A DNA stretch of 37,578 nucleotides from positions 1 to 37,578 of the forward strand of contig JAWCLH010000028.1 of NCBI GenBank assembly GCA_038851035.1, read 5' to 3'. Below are positions 1 to 7,640 of the stretch, piece by piece; position 1 is the stretch's first letter, and every line of letters starts with the position of its first letter. A model generated the notes under the pieces. The model ran no database searches and was not told the DNA's origin. It saw nothing but the letters and a program-made list of their open reading frames with translations. This DNA comes from Thermoplasmata archaeon (lineage in GTDB: Archaea; Thermoplasmatota; DTKX01; VGTL01). The translations under genes were made by a program, and so were the position numbers.

Positions 1-1
1 T

Positions 2-46
2 GCAGGGCTTTGCGTTCATGTTCTATCAACATCCGTAAGGCCCTGC
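2..46 (+). other. Strong RNA-type stem-loop, function unknown
   Basis: Bases 2-14 pair with 34-46 in a 13-bp stem holding two G-U wobbles (9:39 and 12:36). After a small asymmetric bulge, bases 18-22 pair with 28-32 and close a 5-nt loop (CTATC). Both wobbles pair only in a + strand transcript and would be A-C mismatches in the opposite strand, which favours an RNA structure read left to right. It lies at the window edge, so it could be the 3' part of a longer RNA or of a transcript starting outside. Bases 49-184 hold no convincing gene; a weaker hairpin lies near 69-90. I do not recognise a known RNA family. Confidence 0.4.
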
Positions 47-184
47 CACGCGATTAACCTTTCTCTCGGTCGCCAGGGATTGGCCGACTAAATGGCAGTA
101 TTATCTATCAAGAGCCTGCGTTGGAACTCACTCTGGCAAAATCGTTAAGTAGGCGCTGCTCGATGCCCCACCTGCGGGAGAGAG

Positions 185-604
185 ATGATCGTTCGGAGCG
201 GTCATATAATCTTCACTAAGAAGGTAAAGTATAAGGACCTCGCCAAGGTCTTCCCGGACCTCATGAAGCTCTTCCTCAAGGAGAGCGGCCAGATGCCAGA
301 GGACGAGGCCCTCACCCGGGTTCTCATAAAGACGAACATGGTAGACCTCCAGAACAACCGCAAACCAGAGGGCTTCAATAGGGACAATAAGCTCAGGATG
401 ATATTCCCAATCACAAAGGGCGAGGTGAGCTTTTACATCTATCGCTCAACGAGGAGTGAGGAAGTCGTGCGTATAACGGAGCTCCTCAGCGCCTTCTTGA
501 AATCAAAGGGGCTCCCCCATAGGGTGGACTGGGACAGAATGGTCCTCTACCGTTTAAAAAACCATAGAAACCGCAGAGCCGAGACACCCCCCTCGGCCCT
601 CTGA
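185..604 (+). CDS. Conserved-looking hypothetical protein, 139 aa
   Basis: A soluble basic protein that I do not recognise. It has no signal peptide or membrane segment and no cysteine motif. The middle (about residues 60-90) alternates hydrophobic and charged residues as in a beta-sheet (RMIFPITKGEVSFYIYRST), followed by an amphipathic helix (VVRITELLSAFLKSKG), so a small alpha/beta fold is likely. The purine-rich stretch GGGAGAGAG directly before the ATG could serve as a Shine-Dalgarno sequence, although very close. An AT-rich TATA-like element lies near 142-152. Codon use matches the neighbouring genes, and the frame is not shadowed by a better one, which is why it is kept. The function is unknown, and the context (helical-repeat protein and AMMECR1 downstream) gives no clear hint. 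Confidence 0.65.
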   Translation: MIVRSGHIIFTKKVKYKDLAKVFPDLMKLFLKESGQMPEDEALTRVLIKTNMVDLQNNRKPEGFNRDNKLRMIFPITKGEVSFYIYRSTRSEEVVRITELLSAFLKSKGLPHRVDWDRMVLYRLKNHRNRRAETPPSAL

Positions 605-728
605 GGCTGTCCGGGAGTTCTGCTAGGAGTTCCGTCCGGAATTCATTGGAGACAAGTACGGAGGAGCGGGCACAGGGGATATATTTTGTTTTAGCTCCGG
701 CCCCCCAATTCCCCTTGATTCCGAAACC

Positions 729-737
729 TTTAATATT
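729..737 (+). promoter_or_regulatory. TATA box for the 759 gene
   Basis: TTTAATATT is centred 26 nt upstream of the second in-frame ATG at 759. That is the spacing expected when an archaeal transcript begins at the start codon. It favours 759 over the upstream in-frame ATG at 741. A second AT-rich element (GATATATTTTG, about 675-685) lies further upstream. Confidence 0.55.
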
Positions 738-758
738 CCTATGTCATATCGGGTCCGC

Positions 759-1478
759 ATGTCCGAATACCTTTATCTCGCCCTGTCTGCAGTAGTATTC
801 GTGGTGGGCCTGATAATCGGCATCATGCTCCTCAGGAGAGCGATGCGTGAACAGATTGAATACGAGCAGCAGCTCCGGAGCCTTGCTGCCGGCGCCTCCA
901 GCCCGTCCGGAGGAGCGAGCGCCGCTCCGCCAGCACCGCCCGTTCCATCTGTGGCACCTGAGACCCCGGGAGTCGCCCCCTCGCCCGCGGCACCCCCCGT
1001 TCCCCCAGCCCCTGCGGCTGAGGCCCCAGCAACAGAGGCTGATGCCAAGGCCAAGGTTGAGGCCGCCAAGGCAGAGCTAGAGAAAATGAAGGGCGAGGGC
1101 AAGGACGTCTCCAGTGCCGACAAGCTGCTCCAGCTCGCGACATCCTGCCTGTACAGCGGAGACTTCGACAGAGCGGTCAAGTACGCTACCAAGGCCTCCA
1201 AGCAGCTTCAGGAAATCAAGGAGAGGAGCGAGGCCGAGAAGCCCCCCGAGGCACCCGCGCCGGCCGTGGAGGCCGAGGACCCGCAGCAGAAAGAGGCAAT
1301 GAGCGTTATCAGCGCGGTCCAAGCCAAGATGGCCAGTATCAAGGAAGAGAGCGTCGAGAAGAGCGAGGTCGAGAACCTCCTCCGACTCGCGACCTCCTTT
1401 ATAAGGAGCAAGAGCTACGCCAAGGCGCTCAGGTACGCCAAGCAGGCCGAGGAGAAGGCCAGCGCCCTGGTCAAGTAA
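759..1478 (+). CDS. Membrane-anchored protein with two helical repeats
   Basis: A 239-residue protein with one N-terminal membrane segment (about residues 4-24, ending in LLRRAMR), which leaves a cytoplasmic body by the positive-inside rule. A Pro/Ala/Glu-rich linker (about 45-110) separates the anchor from two related helical modules of roughly 50 residues. Each carries the pattern LL.LATS..-(G/K)-(F/Y)-(R/K)A-(V/L)-(K/R)YA..A; the first is at about 105-155, the second at about 180-238. The modules look like TPR-type helix pairs, so protein binding is likely, but the partner is unknown. The frame is open from the ATG at 741; 759 was chosen because a TATA box sits 26 nt before it. A T5 run follows the stop codon. 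No enzymatic motif is visible. Confidence 0.75.
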   Translation: MSEYLYLALSAVVFVVGLIIGIMLLRRAMREQIEYEQQLRSLAAGASSPSGGASAAPPAPPVPSVAPETPGVAPSPAAPPVPPAPAAEAPATEADAKAKVEAAKAELEKMKGEGKDVSSADKLLQLATSCLYSGDFDRAVKYATKASKQLQEIKERSEAEKPPEAPAPAVEAEDPQQKEAMSVISAVQAKMASIKEESVEKSEVENLLRLATSFIRSKSYAKALRYAKQAEEKASALVK

Positions 1479-1484
1479 AGACCC

Positions 1485-1489
1485 TTTTT
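1485..1489 (+). terminator. Possible oligo-T terminator
   Basis: A TTTTT run begins 7 nt after the TAA stop at 1476-1478. Archaeal RNA polymerase can terminate at short oligo-T tracts without a hairpin. The tract is short, so the call is weak. Confidence 0.25.
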
Positions 1490-1515
1490 GCCCCGTCTCA
1501 CGGGAGCGGCCGGGC

Positions 1516-2214
1516 ATGTACTCAATTGAGGAAGGTAAGCTCGCGGTCTCCATCGCTAGGGGGGCGGTTGAGGCCTTCGTGGTGGGGGAGAGGGAGTACC
1601 GGCCCCCCCAGGAACTACCCGCCAGCTTCAGGCAGAAAGCCGGGGTTTTCGTTACGCTCAGCACCTACCCCGAGCGCGAGCTGCGCGGCTGCATCGGCTA
1701 CCCCGAGCCCGTCCTCCCGCTCATCGACGCCCTCGTGGACGCCGCCCGCAGCGCCGCCCTGAGGGATCCCCGCTTCCCTCCCGTCTCACCTGACGAGCTC
1801 GACAGAATCGTGGTGGAGGTCTCGCTCCTTACACCCCCAGAGCCAATCAAGGTGAAGAATCCGAGGGAGTATCTGAAGGTTGTGAAAATCGGCCGCGACG
1901 GCCTGATAGTCGACAATGGTCTGTCCAGGGGCCTCCTCCTACCCCAAGTCCCAGTAGAGTGGGGGTGGGACGTCCACGAGTTTCTGGACCACACCTGCAT
2001 GAAGGCTGGGCTTCCGGCGAGCGCCTGGATGGAGAAGGATACCCGTCTATTCCGCTTCACCGCGGAAATATTCGACGAGAAGGAACCGAGGGGCGAAATC
2101 ATCGCCCGCCCCCTCTCCCTGGAGGGGTCAGAGGGAGCCGGGGTGGGCTCGCGTGGGGCTGGCGTGAAGGGTAGCTATGGGGGGAGCTCCGGAGCAAAGC
2201 GGCCGAGGAAGTGA
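1516..2214 (+). CDS. AMMECR1 domain protein
   Basis: Residues 1-200 match the AMMECR1 family (also called AmmeMemoRadiSam system protein A). The hallmark LRGCIGY is at residues 56-62, followed by a conserved PLIDALVDAARSAALRDPRFPPV segment; the longest quoted piece is family-typical. The biochemical role of the family is unsettled. In many prokaryotes it is encoded beside Memo and radical-SAM proteins, but neither partner is in this window. The last ~30 residues form a Gly/Ser-rich tail (from about 201) not usual in the family; similar tails occur on other enzymes here. The 3' end overlaps the GTG start of the OsmC gene (GTGA), so the two are probably translated together. Confidence 0.93.
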   Translation: MYSIEEGKLAVSIARGAVEAFVVGEREYRPPQELPASFRQKAGVFVTLSTYPERELRGCIGYPEPVLPLIDALVDAARSAALRDPRFPPVSPDELDRIVVEVSLLTPPEPIKVKNPREYLKVVKIGRDGLIVDNGLSRGLLLPQVPVEWGWDVHEFLDHTCMKAGLPASAWMEKDTRLFRFTAEIFDEKEPRGEIIARPLSLEGSEGAGVGSRGAGVKGSYGGSSGAKRPRK

Positions 2215-2678
2215 GCCTGGAAATGGGTTGGGAGCCAGTTCAGTATCATTATACTACTTCGCTCAGATGGATAGGGGAGCACAAGGGCATACTCTCCTGC
2301 GAGGGAAAGCCGGACATCGCCATCGCCTGCCCGCCGGAGTGGGGCGGCCACCCGGGAATCTGGTCCCCGGAGGACCTCTTCGTGGCGTCGCTCGAGGTCT
2401 GCACAATGACCACCTTCCTCTTCCTCATCGAGAGGATGAGGGGGAGAATTCTCTCCTACGAGTCCACGGCCACGGGCACCGCCCAGATGATCGAGGGAGT
2501 GTTCCTGTTCAGGGACGTCGTGATTCGGCCGAGGGTGCGCGTGGCGTCTGAGGAGGACCTGGACAAGGCCTCAAAGGCCTTCGGTGACTGCGCGCGCTGG
2601 TGCCTCGTCACGAAGAGCGTCAGGTGCGAGGTCAGGGTGGAGCCCGAGATATCCATCGCCACTCCGGGCGGCGGGTAA
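2211..2678 (+). CDS. OsmC/Ohr-family thiol protein
   Basis: A 155-residue OsmC-like protein. The family's two redox cysteines are visible: C64 in SLEVCTMTTF, and C131 in a CARWC motif (with C127). OsmC/Ohr proteins reduce organic hydroperoxides using a cysteine pair, and that is the likely role, inferred by family. The GTG at 2211 overlaps the preceding AMMECR1 stop; the ATG at 2223 (MGWEPVQ) is an equally good start that would cost four residues. The next gene is a DsrE-like protein, so three small genes linked to thiol or sulfur chemistry follow one another. No signal peptide is present, so it should be cytoplasmic. Confidence 0.9.
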   Translation: MSLEMGWEPVQYHYTTSLRWIGEHKGILSCEGKPDIAIACPPEWGGHPGIWSPEDLFVASLEVCTMTTFLFLIERMRGRILSYESTATGTAQMIEGVFLFRDVVIRPRVRVASEEDLDKASKAFGDCARWCLVTKSVRCEVRVEPEISIATPGGG

Positions 2679-2726
2679 CCAAAAAATGGATATCTTTGCT
2701 CATTGTAGCCCCCGGCGGGTGGCAGG

Positions 2727-3092
2727 GTGGAGAAGAAAAAGATGCTTTATGTCGTCAGTAGCGGAACAGACCGGCCGGAGCAGCTCTACGCCCCCTTCGT
2801 CCTGGGCATGACCGCGGTCTCGATGGGGATGGAGGCGACGGTTTACTTCGTAATAAAGGGAGTAACGGTTGTGAAGAAGGGTGCCGCCCAGAACATCAAG
2901 CTTGGCTCATTCCCTCCCCTGAGCCAGATAATGGACCAGGCGGTGAAGGCGGGCGTGAAGGTGATGGTCTGCGAGCAGAGCTGCCAACTCCTGGGCCTCC
3001 CGAGGGGAGACTTCGAGCAGTGGGCCAGGATCGTGGGCGCCGCCACGCTCAACGACCTCGCGCTCGAGGCCGACGGCACGCTGTGCTTCTGA
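2727..3092 (+). CDS. DsrE/DsrF-like sulfur-transfer family protein
   Basis: A 121-residue Rossmann-like protein of the DsrE/F/H superfamily. The N-terminal strand LYVVSSGTDRPEQL is followed by a helix, then a FVIKGV strand and VKVMVCEQSCQLLG, which holds C82 and C86 where the family often has its active cysteine. Members carry persulfide sulfur or act as small redox modules; the specific partner is unknown here. The start is a GTG at 2727; an ATG at 2742 would also keep the first strand. It lies 48 nt after OsmC in the same direction, which suggests one operon with OsmC and AMMECR1. Stop to tyrS is 142 nt, with a GC-rich imperfect inverted repeat around 3158-3201. Confidence 0.85.
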   Translation: MEKKKMLYVVSSGTDRPEQLYAPFVLGMTAVSMGMEATVYFVIKGVTVVKKGAAQNIKLGSFPPLSQIMDQAVKAGVKVMVCEQSCQLLGLPRGDFEQWARIVGAATLNDLALEADGTLCF

Positions 3093-3204
3093 GCCCCCGG
3101 GCTCGGCCCCCGTCCCTATTCCTCCGGGCACCATCGGCTGTGGAGCACGTCCGGTTTTGACGGTCGGGACCAATCGCAATGCGGCCGTCCCTCCGACCGC
3201 AACT

Positions 3205-3213
3205 GCTATTTAG
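3205..3213 (+). promoter_or_regulatory. TATA box of tyrS
   Basis: GCTATTTAG is centred 26 nt before the GTG at 3235, the spacing of a leaderless archaeal transcript. It supports GTG 3235 as the start rather than ATG 3241. Confidence 0.5.
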
Positions 3214-3234
3214 ACAGAGGGGGATGCGCACCGG

Positions 3235-4278
3235 GTGGCGATGCAGGCCTACGATAGGGTGGTGCGCAACGCGGAGGAGGTGGTGACATCCGAGGAGCTC
3301 CGAGAGCTCTGCGGCCGCGCGCAGAAAAAGGCATACATTGGAATCGAGCCCTCGGGCCAGGCCCACCTGGGTTGGAAGATTCTTGCTGACAAGCTCCGGG
3401 ACATCACCGATGGTGGCTTCGAGACGATCGTCCTGCTCGCCGACTGGCACGCGTACATCAACGACAAGTTCGGCGGCGACATAGAGAGGATAAGAGCCTG
3501 TGCGGAGTACATCAAGGACGCCCTCGAGGCGCTCGGGGTTCCACGCGGGAGCGTCAGGTACGTTCTCGCCAGCGAGTACATCGGGGAGAGGGAGTACTGG
3601 GAGAGAATCATAAGAATTTCCAAGGCCGCCTCCCTGTCCAGAATTCGGAGGGCGATGGACATCATGGGGAGGAAGGAGGAGGAGGCTGAGCTCGACTCCT
3701 CCCGTCTGCTCTACCCCATGATGCAGGTGGCGGACATCTTCCATCTGGACGTCGACCTCGCATATGGAGGAATGGACCAGCGAAAGGCCCACATGCTCGC
3801 GCGCGACGTTGCGGAGAAGTACGGCTGGAAGAAGGTGACGGCCCTCCACACGCCCCTCCTCCCGAGCCTCCTCGGCACCGAGAGGATGGACCCGGTGGAG
3901 GCAAAGATGTCTAAAAGCAGGCCCGACTCAGCGATATTCATCACCGACAGCCCTGAGGAGATATCGAGAAAAATCAGGGCCGCCTTCTGCCCGGCGAGGC
4001 AGGTCCAGGGCAACCCCGTCCTCGAGATTTCTCGCCTGATTATCCTCCCCGCACTAGGTGTTCTCAAAATATCCCGGCCAGCAAAGTGGGGCGGCGACTT
4101 GGAGATAAAGAGCTACGAAGAGCTGGCCCGTCTGTACTCCTCGGAAGAGCTCCACCCGGCCGATCTGAAGAGCGGCGTGGCGGAGGCGCTTTCAGAAATT
4201 CTGGCTCCTGTGAGACAGTACTTCGAGAGAAGGCCGGAAGGCCTCGATTTCGTGAGTGGTCCCGGGCCCCGGAATTAA
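3235..4278 (+). CDS. tyrS: Tyrosyl-tRNA synthetase, archaeal type
   Basis: Charges tRNA-Tyr with tyrosine in the cytoplasm. The 347-residue class I protein has YIGIEPSG plus the HIGH-equivalent at residues 44-47 (HLGW), the tyrosine pocket Y160-P-x-x-Q164-x-x-D167, GGMDQRKAHMLAR at about 178-190, and KMSKS at 224-228. GGMDQRK and the Y..Q..D spacing favour TyrRS over the related TrpRS. It is longer than the ~306-residue Methanocaldococcus enzyme, mainly through N- and C-terminal extensions. The fourth HIGH position is Trp rather than the usual His, an uncommon variant. The start GTG is supported by the TATA spacing. The TAA stop lies inside a perfect 12-bp palindrome shared with the end of the convergent gene. 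Confidence 0.96.
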   Translation: MAMQAYDRVVRNAEEVVTSEELRELCGRAQKKAYIGIEPSGQAHLGWKILADKLRDITDGGFETIVLLADWHAYINDKFGGDIERIRACAEYIKDALEALGVPRGSVRYVLASEYIGEREYWERIIRISKAASLSRIRRAMDIMGRKEEEAELDSSRLLYPMMQVADIFHLDVDLAYGGMDQRKAHMLARDVAEKYGWKKVTALHTPLLPSLLGTERMDPVEAKMSKSRPDSAIFITDSPEEISRKIRAAFCPARQVQGNPVLEISRLIILPALGVLKISRPAKWGGDLEIKSYEELARLYSSEELHPADLKSGVAEALSEILAPVRQYFERRPEGLDFVSGPGPRN

Positions 4279-4282
4279 TTCC
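4271..4282. repeat. Perfect palindrome between convergent genes
   Basis: GGAATTAATTCC is a perfect 12-bp palindrome that includes the tyrS TAA stop and lies 9 nt from the TAG stop of the convergent gene. It may help end transcription in both directions, but it has no oligo-T tract, so this is a guess. Confidence 0.35.
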
Positions 4283-4291
4283 TGGAAGAGT

Positions 4292-7200
4292 CTATCTCTC
4301 ATGAGTCCGCATGCCCAGCAATTGGCTCCCTCCCTCCCCCGAGCCCTCCGTCACGCCCTCAGGAGCCTCCCCAGCATGTTTGCGCTCTCCTTCGTTCGGA
4401 CCCCCACTGCTCCCCCCACCCTCCCTGGCATCCGGCGTGCTCCTGAAGAAAATAAAGTAAATGGCCAGGCCCGACCCGAGGACCACGAGGAGAGCCCCCA
4501 GAAGGCATGGCAGGTCCCCAATCGTTGTCCCGCTCTCCTTGACAACGAGGAGGAACTCCGCTTCCTCGGTGGAGTTGTCCTCGCCGACGCCCTCTATTCT
4601 CATCATATATCTACCGGGTGCGGCGTCCGGCCCCGGTCGCACGGAGACCACTAGCTCCGTGTTCGAGGAGTGGTTGACGGTGACCAGAGCTTTCTCGAGG
4701 GAAATCCAGGAGGAGTGTCTGCCGGCTGTGAGGAGGCGAACCGTCTCGGGTCCATTGCCAGAATTCTCCACGAAGAGGCTGAGGGAGGCCCTCATGCCCG
4801 GCGATACGCAGACTCTCTGCGGGTGGGCGCGAAGGGTGAAATTGTGCACCCGGAGCACCGTTACGTCAAGGTTTAGGGCCAGACGCTGTCCCGCGCCATC
4901 CAAAAGAGTGACGCTGACGCCGTAGGTGGCAGCGAGGGCGCCGCCTGGGGGCCGGACCACCACGCGGCACTGCCCCCTCCCTCCGCGCTCGAGAAGGAGG
5001 ATTGGAACATCCGCCGAAGCTTCCCACCCGGGAGCCCCACCCTCCACTTCCACCCGCACCTCCTCGGGTCCGTTCCCCTCATTCCAGATTTTAAGGAGGC
5101 TCTCTCCCCTCTCCCCGGGATAGAGGGAGAGATTGGGAGGCGAGAGCTCGCCCAGAACTCGGTGGGTCTGGTTCACTACGACCACGGCAATAGCGCTCGC
5201 ATTCACGCTCGCGTTGAGCAAAGAGTAAGCCTCGACGGTGAAGATGAGCCTCTCCCCTGCCTCTGCCTCAGCAGGAACGGGAACAGCGAGCGTGGAGTCA
5301 AAGGATTCCCACGGCTCCAACGGCGCCTCCTCCACGCTCAGGGAGGCCCCTGGAGAGGCGCTTAGACGGACTCTCTCCGGGGCGTTGCCCGTGTTGAGTG
5401 CGTCGACCCGGAACTCCACCAGAGTGCCTGGGTCGGCATGGAGGACTGGCGGAGAGATATTGAGACTGATTCGGCTTACGCGCCTCACGACGGCCTTGAG
5501 GGAGAGGCTGTCGCGTGCGTCTGGGTCGCGCACAGATGCCGCGAGCAGGGAGATGGTGATGCTCTCGTTGGCCTTGCTTAAAGGAGGCGCGTGTGTGACG
5601 ACCGTGACCACGGCGGAGCTTCTGTAGGGGAGGTAGATATGTGTGGGATCGAGGTCGACTCTCCACGGGCATCCTCCGGATAGATAAATGGAGACGTCGT
5701 CGTGGCCGTTGCCGAGGTTTGTGATGGAAACGGGGAAGACAGCGACCGAGCCCGGGTCAACGCCCCGTTCTGGCTCCAGACACCCAAGCTCCACTCCAAA
5801 GCGCTGCCTAATTCTAGTATAGGTGTCCTCGCGTGCGCTCGCCTCCGGCGCGCCCGGGAGCAAGGCCAGAACGGTCACTTTCCCTTCTTCTCCACCGAGG
5901 GCGCTGGAGGGAGGTGTGACGGTGAGATTGAAAATTCGCTGGGCCCCCTGGGGGAGGAGGAGCGCGCTTGCATCGAGAGCGGCGCCCCACCCCTCGGGGC
6001 CTTCGGCGACCAGCCTCACCTCCTCCTCAACATTTCCCCTGTTTGCGAGCCTTAGCTGGAAGATGGCGCTCTCCCCCGCCTCAACCACTTTCCTGTTGTC
6101 CTCGCAGAGAAGCGAGAGCCCATGTAACGCCGGCACTCTGACGGTGCAGTTCATCATTGCGGATACCATCGGGTCGGCGCGTGAGTGAGCGCATATGACG
6201 AAGAGCTGGCTCTCACCAACCATTGCTTCCGGCGGCACGCGGACCTCGAGCGTCATCACTCTTTCCTCGCTGCTTCTTAGGGTGAGGGCGCTGTGGCTCA
6301 GGGCGTGGCTCCAGCTCTGGGGGCGGTCCCCCTCGACTGTAAAGTCGTACGTGTCCTGAACATTCCCCGTGTTCCGCGCGCGGATGTAGAAAATGGTGCT
6401 GTTGCCTTGGGTGCAGTTGTGGGTTATCTCCCGTTGGCCCTCGGTCCCCTTCTCCGCTGATGCCAACTCGACCGACCTGTGAGGAGGCACGTCCGCCAGC
6501 CACTCGCATATCCTGAGCCCGTAGAGCTCGTTGTCGCTGTCGAAGAGGTCCATGTCCGGGTCGTCGTCCCTGTTCTCGTCGGTCTCGAAGGTGTTTGTGT
6601 CCGCGACCACCACGACCCTTCCGGCACCGGCGGTTCCGTTGGAGGGTATGGCCGCAGCGACCACGCTCCGTGGCGAGGGGACCCTTACGGTGTCGGTATG
6701 GTCTGAGGTGCAATATGTATCCGAGTCGGATATTATCAGGGGCCAGGCGTCGGCGGGGAGGGCAGTGAAGTAATCGGTTCGATACAGCTCGACGCGGCCG
6801 ATGTCGCTCATAATCGGGTGGTCGCTGAAGTTGTCCCTTTCAAAGGCAATGAACACATCACCGTACATGTCAAAGGGCTCGCCGGTGGTGCTGTTCCGGA
6901 CGAAGTCTGTGGGGTCGTGGAGAAGTTTCTGTGCATAGCTGATGCCGAAGCGCCTCGCTATTGGAAATATTGCCGGAGGGAATGTGGTGTGGTCGCCAAT
7001 GAGGAAGAGGCCACCGCCTCCCCGGACAAAGTTCACGACAGCATCCACCTCCCCCTCCGTGTAGGGGGCCCTGATGGAACCGGAGACGTCTTGGCCCTGA
7101 GAGCAGACGATGACGAGAACCTTCACCCCTGCGAGCGAGCTCGAGTCGAGATAGTAGCCGTAGTCAAGGGTCCTCACCGTGAACCCCGCCCTCCTCAGCA

Positions 7201-7438
7201 CTCCGGCGAAACTGGCGTAGGCTCCTCTCGGGCTGTTGCCCGAGCTGTACCCACTCGGGTTGTCAGGGTTGACTGTGTAGACGGGGAAGTGAGCCTCGTC
7301 GAAGAGGACGACGGTGCCATCGGGCACGAAGCGGCCCGCGCCTGTGTCGGGGGAGAAGGGCAAGGAGGCTGAGAGAGAAAGCGGATGCTGGAGAATCAGA
7401 GTGAGGAGCAGACATAGCGTAAGGCGCCTGAGGGGCAT
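4292..7438 (-). CDS. Secreted, membrane-anchored protein: DUF4350-like domain plus tandem beta-sandwich repeats
   Basis: A 1048-residue surface protein. Residues 1-25 are a signal peptide (MPLRRLTLCLLLTLILQ). About 40-325 form an alpha/beta domain resembling DUF4350/GATase-like domains (VPDGTVVLFDEAHFPVY, VKVLVIVCSQGQ, GGGGLFLIGDHTTFPPAIF), as in ABC-associated or glycan-related exported proteins. About 330-965 hold roughly six repeats of ~105 residues with the NEW3/CARDB-type signature NxGN plus a closing hydrophobic strand. A single membrane segment (LPCLLGALLVVLGSGLAIYF) at about 975-998 is followed by a charged Gly/Glu-rich cytoplasmic tail. Many N-x-S/T sites suggest glycosylation. The open frame runs to 7534, but the ATG at 7438 begins the signal peptide and has a TATA box ~30 nt upstream. 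The ligand is unknown. Confidence 0.85.
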   Translation of the reverse strand: MPLRRLTLCLLLTLILQHPLSLSASLPFSPDTGAGRFVPDGTVVLFDEAHFPVYTVNPDNPSGYSSGNSPRGAYASFAGVLRRAGFTVRTLDYGYYLDSSSLAGVKVLVIVCSQGQDVSGSIRAPYTEGEVDAVVNFVRGGGGLFLIGDHTTFPPAIFPIARRFGISYAQKLLHDPTDFVRNSTTGEPFDMYGDVFIAFERDNFSDHPIMSDIGRVELYRTDYFTALPADAWPLIISDSDTYCTSDHTDTVRVPSPRSVVAAAIPSNGTAGAGRVVVVADTNTFETDENRDDDPDMDLFDSDNELYGLRICEWLADVPPHRSVELASAEKGTEGQREITHNCTQGNSTIFYIRARNTGNVQDTYDFTVEGDRPQSWSHALSHSALTLRSSEERVMTLEVRVPPEAMVGESQLFVICAHSRADPMVSAMMNCTVRVPALHGLSLLCEDNRKVVEAGESAIFQLRLANRGNVEEEVRLVAEGPEGWGAALDASALLLPQGAQRIFNLTVTPPSSALGGEEGKVTVLALLPGAPEASAREDTYTRIRQRFGVELGCLEPERGVDPGSVAVFPVSITNLGNGHDDVSIYLSGGCPWRVDLDPTHIYLPYRSSAVVTVVTHAPPLSKANESITISLLAASVRDPDARDSLSLKAVVRRVSRISLNISPPVLHADPGTLVEFRVDALNTGNAPERVRLSASPGASLSVEEAPLEPWESFDSTLAVPVPAEAEAGERLIFTVEAYSLLNASVNASAIAVVVVNQTHRVLGELSPPNLSLYPGERGESLLKIWNEGNGPEEVRVEVEGGAPGWEASADVPILLLERGGRGQCRVVVRPPGGALAATYGVSVTLLDGAGQRLALNLDVTVLRVHNFTLRAHPQRVCVSPGMRASLSLFVENSGNGPETVRLLTAGRHSSWISLEKALVTVNHSSNTELVVSVRPGPDAAPGRYMMRIEGVGEDNSTEEAEFLLVVKESGTTIGDLPCLLGALLVVLGSGLAIYFIFFRSTPDAREGGGSSGGPNEGERKHAGEAPEGVTEGSGEGGSQLLGMRTHER

Positions 7439-7463
7439 TGTAATTTGCCATTGACAGGGACCC

Positions 7464-7472
7464 AATATAAAG
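7464..7472 (-). promoter_or_regulatory. TATA box for the 7438 gene
   Basis: On the minus strand CTTTATATT is centred about 30 nt before the ATG at 7438. It supports that ATG over the longer open frame. Confidence 0.55.
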
Positions 7473-7640
7473 ATTGTGGAGCGTGAAAGGATGCGCCGGG
7501 GTGGTTGAGATGGTGCGGGTCGCCAGCAGCTCATATAGGTCGGGAGAGGAGGGCGTGCCGGGGCCTGAAGGGGCCAGTCTTGTCAGTGGACCGGAGCAGC
7601 AGGGGCCCCCGGTAGGGCGTCATTAGCCAGCTATCTACCA

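Noticed and set aside
3158-3201. GC-rich inverted repeat before tyrS as a T-box-like riboswitch
   Set aside because: The stem is bulged, T-boxes are bacterial, and the transcript seems to start after it, at the GTG.
6770-6790. GGTTCGATAC, like a tRNA T-arm
   Set aside because: It lies inside the large secreted-protein gene, and no acceptor, D or anticodon arms can be placed around it.
7561-7580. GGGGCCTGAAGGGGCC as a terminator hairpin
   Set aside because: Only 4 bp pair and no oligo-T follows; GCCTGAAGGG also occurs at about 21082-21091, but 10 bases are too few to call a repeat family.
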